Positions 1-10,483 of a stretch of 64,000 bases of DNA are shown here, in pieces (position 1 is the stretch's first letter; the number at the start of each line of letters is the position of its first letter). The position numbers were made by a program, and so were the translations under genes. This stretch comes from Vibrio aerogenes (lineage in GTDB: Bacteria; Pseudomonadota; Gammaproteobacteria; Enterobacterales; Vibrionaceae). Location: assembly GCF_024346755.1 (NCBI RefSeq), contig NZ_AP024861.1:434001-498000 (forward strand), in the 5' to 3' direction. The notes under the pieces are model-generated. The model saw only the letters and a list, made by a program, of their open reading frames with translations, was not told the origin of the DNA and ran no database searches.

Positions 1-188
1 ATTATATTTACGCAGATTGATGAATATTTGCAGGCAGACCGCAATTCAGCCGGTGATCGATGTGAAAACAGAATGAGGGACTGCTTTGATGTCTGATAGT
101 TTGCTGAATATCTCCGGTAAATCTGAATCATGCATCTTCAGGTCTTTTAGGTATATAATGCGGCGGTTTTGTTGAGAGAGATCTGCGC
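1..188. other. Leading edge and rluA upstream region
   Basis: The first 99 bases of the plus strand are open in frame 1 and end in a double stop (TGA TAG), so they could be the 3' end of a gene that starts before the window. The fragment is too short to identify. Bases 123-151 belong to a dispersed element also found upstream of the DsbA-like gene. The TATAAT at 154-159 is a plausible -10 box for rluA. Confidence 0.35.
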
Positions 189-926
189 ATGGCGATGACA
201 TCATACTTACCACCGACAACTCCATGGACAGATATCGTGCATGAAGATGACCATATTCTGGCCGTGAATAAACCTTCCGGCTTATTATCTGTACCGGGTA
301 AAGCTCCTGAACATTACGACAGTATGTGGAGCCGTCTGGCAGAAACCTATCCGGATATTCAGGTGGTACACCGGCTGGATATGTCGACTTCAGGTCTGAT
401 GCTGTTTGCTAAAAATAAGCGGGTTGAAGGTGCGCTGAAGAAACAGTTCCAGTACCGGCTGACTCATAAAGTGTACTATGCACGGGTCTGGGGCATTGTT
501 GAGACAGATGAAGGTGAAATTGATTTGCCGCTGATTTGTGACTGGCCGAACCGCCCCCGGCAAATAGTCTGCCACCAGACGGGTAAACCATCGAAAACGC
601 TGTATCAGGTGGTCAAACGTGAAGAAAAGACCAGTGTTGTCCGGTTGTTTCCCGTTACCGGGCGATCGCATCAGCTTCGGGTTCATTTACAGGCAATTGG
701 TTACCCGATCGTCGGGGATGAATTTTACGCGGATGAAGCGGCACAGGCTTTTTCTTCCCGGCTGGAATTACATGCGGCTGAGCTGAGTTTTTATCACCCA
801 AGAAATGACTGGCTGAGGCGGATTTTTGTTCCCTGTGATTTTTATCCTGAAGCGGAAGAAACCATCTTTGAATGTTTCGATCCGGAAAGAAAACTCCCGG
901 ATTACAAGCAATTACCCCGTCCCTGA
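189..926 (+). CDS. rluA: Ribosomal large subunit pseudouridine synthase RluA
   Basis: This enzyme isomerises specific uridines to pseudouridine in 23S rRNA and tRNA (family knowledge: E. coli RluA modifies 23S U746 and tRNA position 32). The 245-residue protein has the family motif HRLDMSTSG at residues 61-69. Asp64 is the expected catalytic residue, at the same number as in E. coli RluA. NKPSGLLSVPG near residue 27 and GRSHQLRVH around 158-166 also match the family. It is about 25 residues longer than E. coli RluA, mostly at the C-terminus. Its neighbour is a hydroxyacid dehydrogenase 68 bp downstream on the same strand. Confidence 0.93.
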   Translation: MAMTSYLPPTTPWTDIVHEDDHILAVNKPSGLLSVPGKAPEHYDSMWSRLAETYPDIQVVHRLDMSTSGLMLFAKNKRVEGALKKQFQYRLTHKVYYARVWGIVETDEGEIDLPLICDWPNRPRQIVCHQTGKPSKTLYQVVKREEKTSVVRLFPVTGRSHQLRVHLQAIGYPIVGDEFYADEAAQAFSSRLELHAAELSFYHPRNDWLRRIFVPCDFYPEAEETIFECFDPERKLPDYKQLPRP

Positions 927-994
927 AAACAGGACAAATCTCACTCAGCACTATCGTCAGGTTGTTTGGATAGAACAGTAAGGAGAAAGGATTC

Positions 995-1957
995 ATGTCT
1001 AAGCCTTTGGTTGTTTTTGTTGATCGGGCAACGATTCCGCCACAGATTCATTTGCCGGAACTCACGTTTGATCATCAATGGATGAGTTATGACACGACAT
1101 CGGCGGATGAACTGTTACCACGTGTTCTGGATGCTGAAATCATTATTACCAATAAAGTCGTGTTTGATGCCACTGTGCTGGCGCAGTTGCCTCAACTGCG
1201 TTTACTGGCGGTGGCGGCAACCGGCGTGAATAATGTTGATATTGATTATTGCCGCGCACATGGTATTGCAGTGGCTAATGTTCAGGGATATGCAACACAA
1301 TCTGTGCCGGAACATGTGGTTGGGATGATGTTTGCTCTTCGGCGCAACCTGATGGCTTATCATCAGGATATTTGCCGGGGTGTCTGGCAACAGGAGAAGC
1401 AATTTTGTTTCTTTACGCATCCGATCGGGGATATCGCAGGGAAAACCATGGGAATAATTGGCTCGGGAGCGTTAGGTCAGGCAACTGCAACACTGGCACA
1501 GGCGCTGGGGATGCAAGTTATCTTTAGTGAAAGAAAAGGGCGTAATGAATGCCGGGAAGGCTTTGTTCCTTTTGAACAGGCACTTCAGCAGGCAGATGTG
1601 CTCACTTTGCATTGCCCTCTGACCGAAGAAACCCGCAATTTAATCAGTTCCGATGAGCTGGAGATGATGAAGCCGGATGCGATTCTGATTAACACGGGGC
1701 GCGGCGGACTGGTCGATGAGCAGGCACTGGTTCATGCTTTAAAGCAAGGCGATATCGCGGGCGCTGGTGTAGATGTTTTTACTCAGGAGCCAGCGGATGA
1801 ATCGAATCCGTTACTGGCCAATGCAGACTTGCCGAATCTGCTGCTGACGCCGCACGTCGCCTGGGGAAGTGATTCTTCGATTCAGAAACTGGCGGGTATC
1901 CTGATCGATAATATCAATGCTTTTATACGTGGTGAACATCAGAACCGTGTTGTTTAA
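995..1957 (+). CDS. D-2-hydroxyacid dehydrogenase (glycerate dehydrogenase-like)
   Basis: This is an NAD(P)-dependent D-isomer 2-hydroxyacid dehydrogenase of 320 residues, most like glycerate dehydrogenase/hydroxypyruvate reductase, which interconverts D-glycerate and hydroxypyruvate. The Rossmann glycine motif GSGALG lies near residue 156. The catalytic Arg is R236 in NTGRGG, the acidic partner lies in the AGVDVF region, and the catalytic His is H287 in TPHVAWGS. A good ribosome binding site (aaggag) precedes the ATG. The substrate cannot be settled from sequence, so no symbol is assigned. A bidirectional terminator separates it from the convergent valS. Confidence 0.85.
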   Translation: MSKPLVVFVDRATIPPQIHLPELTFDHQWMSYDTTSADELLPRVLDAEIIITNKVVFDATVLAQLPQLRLLAVAATGVNNVDIDYCRAHGIAVANVQGYATQSVPEHVVGMMFALRRNLMAYHQDICRGVWQQEKQFCFFTHPIGDIAGKTMGIIGSGALGQATATLAQALGMQVIFSERKGRNECREGFVPFEQALQQADVLTLHCPLTEETRNLISSDELEMMKPDAILINTGRGGLVDEQALVHALKQGDIAGAGVDVFTQEPADESNPLLANADLPNLLLTPHVAWGSDSSIQKLAGILIDNINAFIRGEHQNRVV

Positions 1958-1991
1958 GCATTCGTGTTTAATCACTCCGGATAACCCACGA

Positions 1992-2019
1992 AAAAGGCAG
2001 CTCAACAGAGCTGCCTTTT
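1992..2019. terminator. Bidirectional terminator between the hydroxyacid dehydrogenase and valS
   Basis: A 12-bp inverted repeat (aaaaggcagctc / gagctgcctttt) with a 4-nt loop is flanked by A and T runs, so it can act in both directions between the convergent genes. Confidence 0.8.
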
Positions 2020-2046
2020 GCATTTTTGCCGGTTCACCGGGAAGGT

Positions 2047-4908
2047 TTATAAAGAAGCGATGGTGACTTTCTGTTCTTCCAGTTTCACCAGCGATTCTTT
2101 GTAGCCTTCAAGCTTCTCACGTTCTTTGGCAACCACAGCTTCAGGTGCTTTGGCAACAAATCCCTGATTGTTCAGTTTGCCTTCAATCCGTTTGATTTCA
2201 CCCTCAGTTTTGGCAATCTCTTTACCAAGACGTTCAAGCTCTGCATCTTTGTCGATTAAGCCAGCCATTGGAATCATCAGCTCTGATTTGCCGACTAATG
2301 CAGTGGCACAGGCGGGGAGAGTCTCATCATCAGCAATCATCCGGATACTTTCCAGTTTCGCCAGTGATGTCAGCACCTGTTTGTTCGCTTCCAGACGCGC
2401 TGCGTCAGTTGCATTGTCCGCTTTGAGCATGACATCCAGTGGCTTACCCGGATTGATATCATACTCAGCCCGCAGGTTACGGATGCTGGTGATAAAGGCT
2501 TTGACCCACTCGATATCGTCCAGTGCTTCCTGATGGAAGTTGGCTTCAGTGTACTGTGGCAGCGCCTGAAGCATGATGGTATCGCCTTCGATGCCGTCAA
2601 CCAGTGGCTTCACACTTTGCCAGATGGTTTCGGTGATATAAGGCAGAACCGGATGTGCCAGACGCAGTGTTTTCTCCAGTACAGTAATCAGTGTACGGCG
2701 GGTTGCGCGTTGCTGTGCTTCAGTTCCTTTCCATAAAACAGGTTTGGTCAGCTCAAGATACCAGTCACAGAACTGGTTCCAGATAAACTCGTACAGGGTA
2801 TTGGCTGCCATATCCAGACGGTAATTGTCGATATGGCTGTTAAAACTTTTTGCTGCCAGCTCAAACTGAGACTCGATCCATTTATCTGCCAGTGAATATT
2901 CCAGTTCAGCACCCGCGGCAAAACCGCAGTCTTGCTCCTGTGTATTCATCAGCACATAGCGACTGGCATTCCACAGTTTGTTACAGAAGTTGCGGTAACC
3001 TTCCAGACGCTTCATATCCCAGTTGATATCACGTCCGGTGGATGCCATTGCAGCCAGTGTAAAGCGCAGTGCATCTGTACCGTAGGCTTCAATACCGTTC
3101 TCAAACGTTTTCCGGGTATTCTTTTCAATTTTTGTGGCCAGCTGTGGCTGCATCATGTTACCGGTGCGCTTTTTCACCAGTGATTCAAGATCAATCCCGT
3201 CAATCATGTCGATCGGGTCAATGACATTGCCTTTTGATTTCGACATCTTGTCACCGTTTTCGTCACGGATAAGCCCGGTGACGTAGACGGTTTTAAACGG
3301 TACCTGAGGTTTGCCATTTTCATCTTTCATGAAATGCATCGTCATCATGATCATCCGGGCTACCCAGAAGAAAATGATGTCAAAGCCAGTCACCAGCACA
3401 TCGGTTGGATGGAATGTTTTCAGTTCCGGGGTTTGCTCCGGCCAGCCTAATGTTCCAAATGTCCATAATGCAGATGAAAACCAGGTATCCAGTACATCTT
3501 CATCCTGATTCAGAGAGACGGAAGCGTCCAGGTTATGTTTGCTTCTGACTTCTTCTTCATTGCGGCCGACATACACTTTACCCTGATCGTCGTACCATGC
3601 CGGAATCCGGTGTCCCCACCATAACTGACGGGAAATACACCAGTCCTGAATGTCACGCATCCATGAGAAGTACATATTTTCATACTGCTTCGGAACGAAC
3701 TGGATCTCACCATCTTCAACGGCTTTTGTTGCGACTTCCGCCAGTGGTGCTGCGCGGACATACCATTGGTCAGTCAGCATAGGTTCAATCACAACGCCGC
3801 CACGATCACCGTAAGGAATTGTCAAATCATGGTCTTTGATTTCATCAAGCAGCCCAAGCTGGTCAAACTCAGCCACAATCGCTTTACGTGCCGCGAATCT
3901 TTCCAGCCCCTGATAGTTAGCTGGCAGCTCAGATGAGTAAGCGTCACTTGGTTCACCTTTAGTGGTAAACACTTCAGCTTCCTGACGGACATAAGCATCA
4001 AAGGTGAAAATGTTGATCATGGGCAGACTGTGACGTTTACCGACTTCGTAGTCGTTAAAGTCATGTGCAGGCGTGATTTTTACACAGCCGGTGCCTTTTT
4101 CCATATCGGCATGTTCGTCGCCAACGATTGGGATACGACGATTCACGACCGGTAACATCACATGCTGACCAATCAGGTCTTTATAGCGTGGATCTTCCGG
4201 GTTAACCGCAACACCGGTATCGCCCAACATTGTTTCCGGACGCGTGGTTGCAACGACGATATAATCTTTGCCATCTGCTGTTTTGACACCATCCGCCAGT
4301 GGATAGCGGAAATGCCACATATGGCCTTTTTTGTCTTTGTTTTCAACTTCCAGATCGGAAATTGCAGTATGTAGTTTTGGATCCCAGTTGACCAGGCGTT
4401 TGCCCCGGTAGATCAGATCGTCTTCGTACAAGCGGACAAAGACTTCCTGAACGGCTTTGTAGAATCCATCGTCCATGGTGAATCGTTCACGATCCCAGTC
4501 TACGGAAGCACCTAAACGACGCAGCTGTTTTGTGATGTTGCCGCCGGATTCATTTTTCCATTCCCAGATTTTATCGGTGAAAGCTTCACGACCATAGTCA
4601 TGCTTGGTTTTGCCTTCTTCAGCATCGATTTTACGCTCTACCAGCATCTGAGTTGCAATACCCGCATGGTCCGTACCAACCTGCCATAAAGTATTATGGC
4701 CTTTCATGCGCTGGCATCGGATCAATGTATCCATAATCGTATCCTGGAATGCATGGCCCATATGCAGGCTACCAGTGACATTCGGTGGCGGAATCATGAT
4801 ACTGTATGATGGTTGCGATGTATCACCGTTTGGTTTGAAGTAACCTTTCTCTTCCCAGGCCTGATAAAGGGCCTGTTCAATTGATGTTGGGTTGTATGTT
4901 TTTTCCAT
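2047..4908 (-). CDS. valS: Valyl-tRNA synthetase
   Basis: This class I synthetase charges tRNA-Val with valine in the cytosol and edits misactivated threonine. The class I HIGH motif appears as HMGH within [14 protein letters not shown], and the KMSKS loop is present in [12 protein letters not shown]-terminal coiled-coil arm (about residues 880-950, rich in E, K and L) is typical of ValRS. The frame extends upstream to a TTG at 4920, but the ATG at 4908 gives the expected [12 protein letters not shown] start and has an AAGAG just before it, so 4908 is preferred (953 residues). It lies downstream of holC and pepA, a conserved gammaproteobacterial order. Confidence 0.96.
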   Translation of the reverse strand: MEKTYNPTSIEQALYQAWEEKGYFKPNGDTSQPSYSIMIPPPNVTGSLHMGHAFQDTIMDTLIRCQRMKGHNTLWQVGTDHAGIATQMLVERKIDAEEGKTKHDYGREAFTDKIWEWKNESGGNITKQLRRLGASVDWDRERFTMDDGFYKAVQEVFVRLYEDDLIYRGKRLVNWDPKLHTAISDLEVENKDKKGHMWHFRYPLADGVKTADGKDYIVVATTRPETMLGDTGVAVNPEDPRYKDLIGQHVMLPVVNRRIPIVGDEHADMEKGTGCVKITPAHDFNDYEVGKRHSLPMINIFTFDAYVRQEAEVFTTKGEPSDAYSSELPANYQGLERFAARKAIVAEFDQLGLLDEIKDHDLTIPYGDRGGVVIEPMLTDQWYVRAAPLAEVATKAVEDGEIQFVPKQYENMYFSWMRDIQDWCISRQLWWGHRIPAWYDDQGKVYVGRNEEEVRSKHNLDASVSLNQDEDVLDTWFSSALWTFGTLGWPEQTPELKTFHPTDVLVTGFDIIFFWVARMIMMTMHFMKDENGKPQVPFKTVYVTGLIRDENGDKMSKSKGNVIDPIDMIDGIDLESLVKKRTGNMMQPQLATKIEKNTRKTFENGIEAYGTDALRFTLAAMASTGRDINWDMKRLEGYRNFCNKLWNASRYVLMNTQEQDCGFAAGAELEYSLADKWIESQFELAAKSFNSHIDNYRLDMAANTLYEFIWNQFCDWYLELTKPVLWKGTEAQQRATRRTLITVLEKTLRLAHPVLPYITETIWQSVKPLVDGIEGDTIMLQALPQYTEANFHQEALDDIEWVKAFITSIRNLRAEYDINPGKPLDVMLKADNATDAARLEANKQVLTSLAKLESIRMIADDETLPACATALVGKSELMIPMAGLIDKDAELERLGKEIAKTEGEIKRIEGKLNNQGFVAKAPEAVVAKEREKLEGYKESLVKLEEQKVTIASL

Positions 4909-4999
4909 AGTACTCTTCAATGGACACTTGTGTATTAGAACAATCGGTTAAACGTTATACCTAAAGCTTCTGTGATCAGAATGACCTGAACTATAACGT

Positions 5000-5452
5000 T
5001 TATTCCGGATAATTAATTTCAATCGTCTGAAGCTGATAACCCGCCTGACGATAAATTTTGTAGCGCTCTCTTGCCAGTTGTCTGGCATTCTCTTCGCAGG
5101 GAACGAAGTCTACCACCTGACTAAACTGATTCGCAAAGGTTGTCTGACAGTCTGCCAGATTTATCAGGAGCTGACGGTTTTTTGCCGGGCGTATTCCCTG
5201 ATAGCCAATTTCGACATGTGTGCCGTAACCTGGCCCTTCGCCGACCAGATTATGAGCGATGAAGTCTTTGGGTTCAACCTGCCAGAATACCTCAGCCAGC
5301 ATTTCTGCTTTCTCTTTCGAGTGGCAATGAATAAATATCTTTGCCCCCTGACGGGAGAAATGGCGGGCCAGAAAGTGAACATATGCTAAAAACCCATCCG
5401 TCTCTGCCTGTGGGCTTGCGGGCCGGACAATATAAAAGGTGACTGTTTTCAT
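5000..5452 (-). CDS. holC: DNA polymerase III chi subunit
   Basis: The chi subunit of the replicative clamp loader links the pol III holoenzyme to single-strand binding protein. The protein has 150 residues, close to the usual 147-150, and begins MKTVTFYIV as chi proteins do. The 'FIHCHSKEKAEMLAE' region and the C-terminal ERYKIYRQAGYQLQ region match the family. It sits between pepA and valS on the minus strand, probably in one transcription unit with valS. Confidence 0.92.
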   Translation of the reverse strand: MKTVTFYIVRPASPQAETDGFLAYVHFLARHFSRQGAKIFIHCHSKEKAEMLAEVFWQVEPKDFIAHNLVGEGPGYGTHVEIGYQGIRPAKNRQLLINLADCQTTFANQFSQVVDFVPCEENARQLARERYKIYRQAGYQLQTIEINYPE

Positions 5453-5477
5453 GGCGTGGTCATCAGGCTGAAATCAA

Positions 5478-5499
5478 AGAAGGCCGGTTCCGGCCTTCT
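5478..5499 (-). terminator. Hairpin after pepA
   Basis: A GC-rich inverted repeat (gaaggccg / cggccttc, 4-nt loop) is followed on the minus strand by TTTGATTT. It could attenuate transcription between pepA and holC. The T tract is weak, so read-through into holC is likely. Confidence 0.5.
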
Positions 5500-5509
5500 C
5501 TGTTAAAGA

Positions 5510-7018
5510 TTACTCTTCATCTTCCAGCCCGCTGCGATTCAGTAAGAACTGAACCAGCAGGGATACAGGACGACCCGTCGAGCCTTTTGCTGCGCCTGAG
5601 CGCCATGCCGTGCCAGCAATATCAATGTGCGCCCAGTTATATTTCCGGGTAAACTTTGAAAGGAAGCAACCCGCTGTAATGGCACCACCCGGACGTCCGC
5701 CAATATTAGCCATATCAGCAAACGGACTTTTCAGTTGTTCCTGATATTCATCGGTAATTGGCAGTCGCCATGCACGGTCACTTGCCTGTTCGGATGCACT
5801 GATTAATTCATGTCCAAGTGGGTTATGGTTTGACATGACACCACTAAGATGATGACCCAGTGCAATCACACATGCGCCAGTCAGGGTCGCCACATCGATG
5901 ACACATTCCGGTTCGTAGCGCTCAACATAAGTCAGAGCATCACAAAGAACCAGACGACCTTCGGCATCCGTGTTCAGCACTTCGACAGTTTGGCCAGACA
6001 TGGTGGTTAAAATGTCACCGGGACGGTAAGCCTGGCTACCGGGCATATTTTCACAACCGGCAAGCACACCAATAATGTTCAGCGGTAAATTCAGGGCAGC
6101 AACTGCCTTCATTGTCCCAAATACAGAGGCCGCGCCACACATGTCGTATTTCATTTCATCCATGGATTCGCCCGGTTTCAGGGAAATACCACCGGAGTCG
6201 AAGGTCAGGCCTTTACCAACCAGAACGATCGGCTTTGCTTCCGGATCCGGATGTCCTTTATATTCGATCACTGACATCATGGATTCATTACGTGAACCCC
6301 GGCCGACAGCGAGATAAGAGGTCATGCCGAGCTTTTCCATCTCTTCTTCGCCGATGATTTTTGTCGTCACTGCGCTGTAGTCATCGGCCAGACGGCGAGC
6401 CTGAGATGCCAGATATGCCGGGTTTGCAATATTCGGTGGCATATTTCCGAGATCTTTACAAGACCGCACGCCATCAGAAATTGCCAGAGCGTGGGTGATG
6501 GCTTTTTCACCAAGACTCAATTCTCTGCGGGTTGGCACATTAAATACCAGCTTCCTCAATGGACGGCGGGTTTCCGGCTTGGTACTTTTAAATTGATCGA
6601 AGGTATATAATCCGTCTTTCGTTGCTTCAACTGCCTGACGAACTTTCCAGTAAGTATCCCGGCCTTTCACATGAAGTTCCGTCAAGAAGCAAACTGCCTC
6701 CATTGAACCGGTTTCATTTAAGGTACTGATAGTTTTCTGGATAATGTCTTTATATTGACGTTCACCCAATTCCCTTTCTTTGCCGCACCCTACTAATAAA
6801 ACCCGTTCGGATAATACACCGGGAACCTGATGAAGCAGTAACATCTGGCCTGATTTTCCTTCCAGATCACCACGGCGAAGTAATGAACTGATGTAACCGT
6901 CGCTGATTTTATCCAGTTGCTCGGCTACCGGAGAAAGGCGGCGTGGTTCAAATACTCCGACGACAATACAGGCACTGCGCTGTTTCTCCGGACTACCACT
7001 TTTAACACTAAACTCCAT
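5510..7018 (-). CDS. pepA: Leucyl aminopeptidase (PepA), also a DNA-binding accessory protein
   Basis: This M17 metallo-aminopeptidase releases N-terminal residues, Leu best, using two divalent metals. In E. coli it also binds DNA, at cer for XerCD recombination and at carAB. The M17 signature [10 protein letters not shown] is present, as are the metal and catalytic segment [12 protein letters not shown] and the [14 protein letters not shown] region. The frame is open to 7042, but the ATG at 7018 gives the canonical [16 protein letters not shown] start and is preceded by TAGGAGTA, giving 502 residues against 503 in E. coli. It is divergent from lptF across 206 bp, as in many gammaproteobacteria. 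Confidence 0.96.
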   Translation of the reverse strand: MEFSVKSGSPEKQRSACIVVGVFEPRRLSPVAEQLDKISDGYISSLLRRGDLEGKSGQMLLLHQVPGVLSERVLLVGCGKERELGERQYKDIIQKTISTLNETGSMEAVCFLTELHVKGRDTYWKVRQAVEATKDGLYTFDQFKSTKPETRRPLRKLVFNVPTRRELSLGEKAITHALAISDGVRSCKDLGNMPPNIANPAYLASQARRLADDYSAVTTKIIGEEEMEKLGMTSYLAVGRGSRNESMMSVIEYKGHPDPEAKPIVLVGKGLTFDSGGISLKPGESMDEMKYDMCGAASVFGTMKAVAALNLPLNIIGVLAGCENMPGSQAYRPGDILTTMSGQTVEVLNTDAEGRLVLCDALTYVERYEPECVIDVATLTGACVIALGHHLSGVMSNHNPLGHELISASEQASDRAWRLPITDEYQEQLKSPFADMANIGGRPGGAITAGCFLSKFTRKYNWAHIDIAGTAWRSGAAKGSTGRPVSLLVQFLLNRSGLEDEE

Positions 7019-7224
7019 GCGTACTCCTACATGTGAAGACAAACAGAACTAAATCGTAGATAATGCACTCTTAATAAGTTCATCATGAATCCTGAACTAT
7101 TATGTTGAAGCTGAATCAAATTTTCAGCGACGACTCAGGCAATAAAGTTCTATAAAATACAAGTTTCATTCAAAAACTATAGTGATTCAATTAAAAAAAC
7201 AAGTTTTTCATAGGTAATTTCAGT

Positions 7225-8325
7225 GTGATTATCGTTAGATATTTAATCAGAGAAACATTAAAAAGCCAGCTGGCCATATTTTTTATCCTGTTTTTAGTGT
7301 TTCTCAGTCAGAAATTCATTCGCGTGCTGGCGGAAGCATCAGATGGTGAAATACCGGCTGGCATGATTATGTCGATTGTCGGGCTGAATATGCCGGCGAT
7401 GGGGCTGCTGATGTTGCCGCTGAGTCTTTACATCGGGATCCTGATCACTTTTGGCCGTTTGTATGCTGAAAGTGAAATTACTGTAATGAATGCCACCGGA
7501 ATCGGGAATAAATTTCTGGTGAGGGCTGCGTTATATCTGGCTTTGATTACTGCAAGCTTTGCGGCATTTAACGCGTTGTGGCTGTCGCCATGGAGCCAGG
7601 ATCGGGAAGCGCAACTGATGGAAACTCTGGCGGCTGAAAACCGGGTCGATTTGTTACAGAAAGGCCATTTTCAGCGTTCTCCGGATGGTTCGTCGGTGAT
7701 TTTTATCGATGATATTGAAAACCGGAAGTTGCACAACGTGTTTGTCGCTCAGCTGACCCCCAGAGATTCAATTTTGCCCAGTGTGATGTTTTCCGATTCC
7801 GGAGATGTGAAAGAGTTAAGTGATGGCCGCCAGATTATTACCATGTATAACGGAACGCGCTATGAAGGCTTGCCGACACAAATCAATTATATGATTACCC
7901 GATTCGATGAATATGATGGGTTGATAGGGCAGCGTAAGGTGAAAAATAAGGGACGCGACTGGGAAGCTCAACCCACACTGGACTTAGTGAAAAACCCGGA
8001 TCGACGAGCAAAGGCTGAGCTGCAATGGCGAATATCACTGGTTGTTTGTATTCCATTATTAACCATGCTGGTTGTGCCTCTGTCCGCGGTGAATCCCCGA
8101 CAGGGTCGTTTTGCTAAAATGGGACCGGCAATTTTGATTTATCTGGCTTATTTTCTTGCGATCAGTGCCGGAAAATCTGCAATTGAAGATGGTGGTATTC
8201 CGGCGTTTGTCGGCCTGTGGCCAATTAATGCGGCATTACTTATTACAGCATTGTTTGTGAACAGTCTGGATAGTGTGATGGTCCGTAAACTCAAAGATAA
8301 GATCAGACAGAGAAAGGTGGCGTAA
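7225..8325 (+). CDS. lptF: LPS export permease LptF
   Basis: LptF is one of two transmembrane subunits of the LptB2FG ABC transporter, which extracts lipopolysaccharide from the inner membrane and drives it along the Lpt bridge. The 366-residue protein has the expected plan: an N-terminal block of three membrane helices, a periplasmic beta-jellyroll (about 130-260) and a C-terminal block of three helices. MIIVRYLIRETLKSQLA at the start is diagnostic. The start codon is GTG with a TAGGTAA upstream. lptG follows after only 3 bp, so the two are co-transcribed. Confidence 0.95.
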   Translation: MIIVRYLIRETLKSQLAIFFILFLVFLSQKFIRVLAEASDGEIPAGMIMSIVGLNMPAMGLLMLPLSLYIGILITFGRLYAESEITVMNATGIGNKFLVRAALYLALITASFAAFNALWLSPWSQDREAQLMETLAAENRVDLLQKGHFQRSPDGSSVIFIDDIENRKLHNVFVAQLTPRDSILPSVMFSDSGDVKELSDGRQIITMYNGTRYEGLPTQINYMITRFDEYDGLIGQRKVKNKGRDWEAQPTLDLVKNPDRRAKAELQWRISLVVCIPLLTMLVVPLSAVNPRQGRFAKMGPAILIYLAYFLAISAGKSAIEDGGIPAFVGLWPINAALLITALFVNSLDSVMVRKLKDKIRQRKVA

Positions 8326-8328
8326 GCC

Positions 8329-9399
8329 GTGTTTAAGATTTTAGATTTATATATCGGACGAACAATTATAGCGACAACATCTCTGGTGTTAGTCACCTTT
8401 GTCGGGCTGTCCGGGATTATTAAGTACGTTGAACAGTTACGTAAAGTGGGTCAGGGCAGTTATGATTTATTAAAGGCGCTGTATTTTGTTCTGCTGAGTA
8501 TTCCCCGGGATATTGAGATGTTTTTCCCGATGGCTGCTTTACTGGGCGCGCTGATCGGCCTTGGGATGCTGGCGGCCAGTTCCGAACTGGTTGTGATGCA
8601 GGCGGCTGGTTTTTCAAAACTGAATATCGGTATCTCAGTTTTGAAAACAGCAGTTCCACTGATGGTGATTATCACTTTACTCGGGCAGTGGGGCGCGCCT
8701 CAGGCTCAGAAAATGGCACGTGATTTGAGAGCTTTTTCAACTTCCGGGGGAAAACTGCTTTCAGTCCGGATGGGGGTTTGGGCCAGAGATGCCAATGATT
8801 TTATTTTTATCACGAAAGTGGATGGCGACACGTTATATGGCTTGAATATCTGGCGTTTTGATGATGATAAAAAGTTAAACAAAGTTATTTTTGCGACAGA
8901 AGCTGATTATATCAAAGATAATCAGTGGAACATGAAGCAGGTCACTGTTACCGATATGGCTAAGGACAAAATCATCACCAGACAGAAATTCCCGGAACGT
9001 TCATGGCAGACCGCTATCGAGCCGAATAAGTTGTCTGTAGTCACGGTGAAGCCGGAAGAATTATCGTTGAGCGGTTTGTATGATTATGTGCATTTCCTCA
9101 AAGCATCTGAGCAGGACTCATCAAGGTATGAACTGGCTTTATGGCGTAAGGTGACTCAGTCCTTTTCAATTGCTGTCATGATGTTAATGGCGCTGTCATT
9201 TATTTTTGGCCCGTTAAGAAGTGTGACGATGGGGGCGAGAATATTGTCAGGCGTGGTTGCCGGATTTACTTTTTATATTTCCAGTGAGTTTTTTGGGCCA
9301 TTGAGCCTTGTTTATGGTTTTCCACCTGCTCTGGGAGCTGTTGCGCCCAGCTTTGTTTTTCTGAGTATTGCAGTGATGTTATTACGGCGTAAGTTGTGA
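8329..9399 (+). CDS. lptG: LPS export permease LptG
   Basis: LptG is the partner of LptF in the LptB2FG lipopolysaccharide transporter of the inner membrane. The 356-residue protein starts MFKILDLYIGRTI, has three N-terminal helices, a periplasmic domain (about 135-265) and three C-terminal helices, with FGPLRSVTMGARI before the last block. It starts with GTG right after the lptF stop, consistent with translational coupling. The ATPase gene lptB is not in the window, which is usual. Confidence 0.95.
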   Translation: MFKILDLYIGRTIIATTSLVLVTFVGLSGIIKYVEQLRKVGQGSYDLLKALYFVLLSIPRDIEMFFPMAALLGALIGLGMLAASSELVVMQAAGFSKLNIGISVLKTAVPLMVIITLLGQWGAPQAQKMARDLRAFSTSGGKLLSVRMGVWARDANDFIFITKVDGDTLYGLNIWRFDDDKKLNKVIFATEADYIKDNQWNMKQVTVTDMAKDKIITRQKFPERSWQTAIEPNKLSVVTVKPEELSLSGLYDYVHFLKASEQDSSRYELALWRKVTQSFSIAVMMLMALSFIFGPLRSVTMGARILSGVVAGFTFYISSEFFGPLSLVYGFPPALGAVAPSFVFLSIAVMLLRRKL

Positions 9400-9443
9400 C
9401 AGGACGTGTCTGACTGAGATTGGCTCCGATGGTAGGATGACAT

Positions 9444-9914
9444 CTATCTGATTTTGTAGACATGGGTTTGTGCCCATATATCCTGAAAGCCGCGTTTTTC
9501 CGGATCAAAAGGGATAAGCAGGTTTGATAAGCCAAAACCGGATGTAAACAGCCTGATCAGAGCCTGAGTTACGGTTATAGAGGTATTGTCATCGTTTTTG
9601 ATTATTAAACGAAATACCTTCATACCTGGGGTTTGTCTGGATTTCGTCCAGAAATATGCAAAAAAGCTTATCCAGATAATGGCAAAATATCCGGTCAGTA
9701 TAGGGCTGATAACAGGGTGGTGCACCATTAAATCATTCAATTGAGAAAATGATGTAACAGATAGCAGGCCAGTAAACGCTACAATTTTTATCAATACGAC
9801 CGCTATCGCTGCAGCGAAACATTCCAGGACTATCACAGATAATGCGTCAATCAACAGCGCGCCAAAGCGAGAGAAAAAGCCGGCCGGACGAAGAGCGGGA
9901 AGTTGTTGTTTCAT
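9444..9914 (-). CDS. RDD family membrane protein
   Basis: This is a 156-residue inner-membrane protein of the RDD family, whose function is mostly unknown (some members are proposed Na+/H+ antiporters). The family Arg appears in FFSRFGALLIDAL (about residues 13-25), with the first Asp shortly after. A second motif, KSRQTPGMKVFRLIIKN, lies near residues 90-106. Three or four hydrophobic segments are seen. It converges with lptG, with 44 bp between the genes, and lies upstream of and opposite to tRNA-Leu. Confidence 0.75.
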   Translation of the reverse strand: MKQQLPALRPAGFFSRFGALLIDALSVIVLECFAAAIAVVLIKIVAFTGLLSVTSFSQLNDLMVHHPVISPILTGYFAIIWISFFAYFWTKSRQTPGMKVFRLIIKNDDNTSITVTQALIRLFTSGFGLSNLLIPFDPEKRGFQDIWAQTHVYKIR

Positions 9915-10053
9915 GATTGTTCTGGTTTTAACAGTGAGTGAATGTCTGAACGCAGGATAATCATTCTGCCTTGATTATAAAAGCAGAGATGTATAAAACT
10001 TCAGGCTTTATGGTGAAATTATCATCAAACAATTGAAAATCAGTTTTTTAGTG

Positions 10054-10081
10054 TTGCACGAAAGTATATCTTACGTATAAT
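10054..10081 (+). promoter_or_regulatory. Promoter of tRNA-Leu
   Basis: TTGCAC (10054-10059) and TATAAT (10076-10081) are separated by 16 bp and end 27 bp before the mature tRNA, a normal arrangement for a strong sigma-70 tRNA promoter. Confidence 0.7.
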
Positions 10082-10108
10082 GCGTCTCATCAAAGGGCAC
10101 AGCCCAAT

Positions 10109-10193
10109 GCCGGTGTGGTGAAATTGGTATACACGACGGATTCAAAATCCGTTGCCTTCGGGCGTGGCGGTTCAAGTCCGCCCACCGGTACCA
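10109..10193 (+). tRNA. tRNA-Leu (anticodon CAA)
   Basis: An 85-nt tRNA with an encoded CCA end. The acceptor stem pairs gccggtg with caccggt (one G-T pair). The anticodon loop ttcaaaa gives anticodon CAA at 10143-10145, which reads UUG. The long variable arm (gccttcgggc region) is typical of tRNA-Leu, and the T arm has ggttcaagtcc. It stands alone. Confidence 0.95.
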
Positions 10194-10201
10194 TATCTCA
10201 G

Positions 10202-10229
10202 AAAAAGACGTCTCAGGACGTCTTTTTTC
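10202..10229 (+). terminator. Terminator of tRNA-Leu
   Basis: The inverted repeat aaaagacgtc / gacgtctttt with a tcag loop, followed by further T residues, lies 9 bp after the tRNA end. Confidence 0.85.
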
Positions 10230-10245
10230 GTTTCTGAAGTCAGGG

Positions 10246-10299
10246 GCATGCTTATCTTTCATCGCCGTTCCTTTTGGAGGCGATGAAAGATAAACATGC
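10246..10299. repeat. Palindromic repeat, family A, copy 1
   Basis: Two 21-nt arms (10246-10266 and 10279-10299), core ttatctttcatcgcc and its complement, match with one mismatch around a 12-nt loop. The same core recurs at 28929-28988 and, altered, at 61088-61167. It would fold as a long hairpin on either strand. Confidence 0.8.
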
Positions 10300-10483
10300 T
10301 CTGGGATAATCAGGCCTGAATCAGCTCAATTCCTGTTCTCAGTTATCTTCAAGTCATCTGGCACCTGTTTATTTCTCATTCAATATCTTCCTCTCTCAAT
10401 ACCTGAATGAACTGAATTATGCATCTTCAGGTCGTTTAGGGGTATACTCTGAAAATGAATTGCTTATTTACAAAAAATTAACA

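Noticed and set aside
1..99. Open frame at the left edge ending TGA TAG
   Set aside because: Only 32 codons are visible and a second frame is also open to base 76, so the reading frame cannot be chosen.
10071..10262. 63-codon frame on the minus strand across tRNA-Leu
   Set aside because: It lies over the tRNA and its terminator; the peptide is a by-product of structured RNA sequence.
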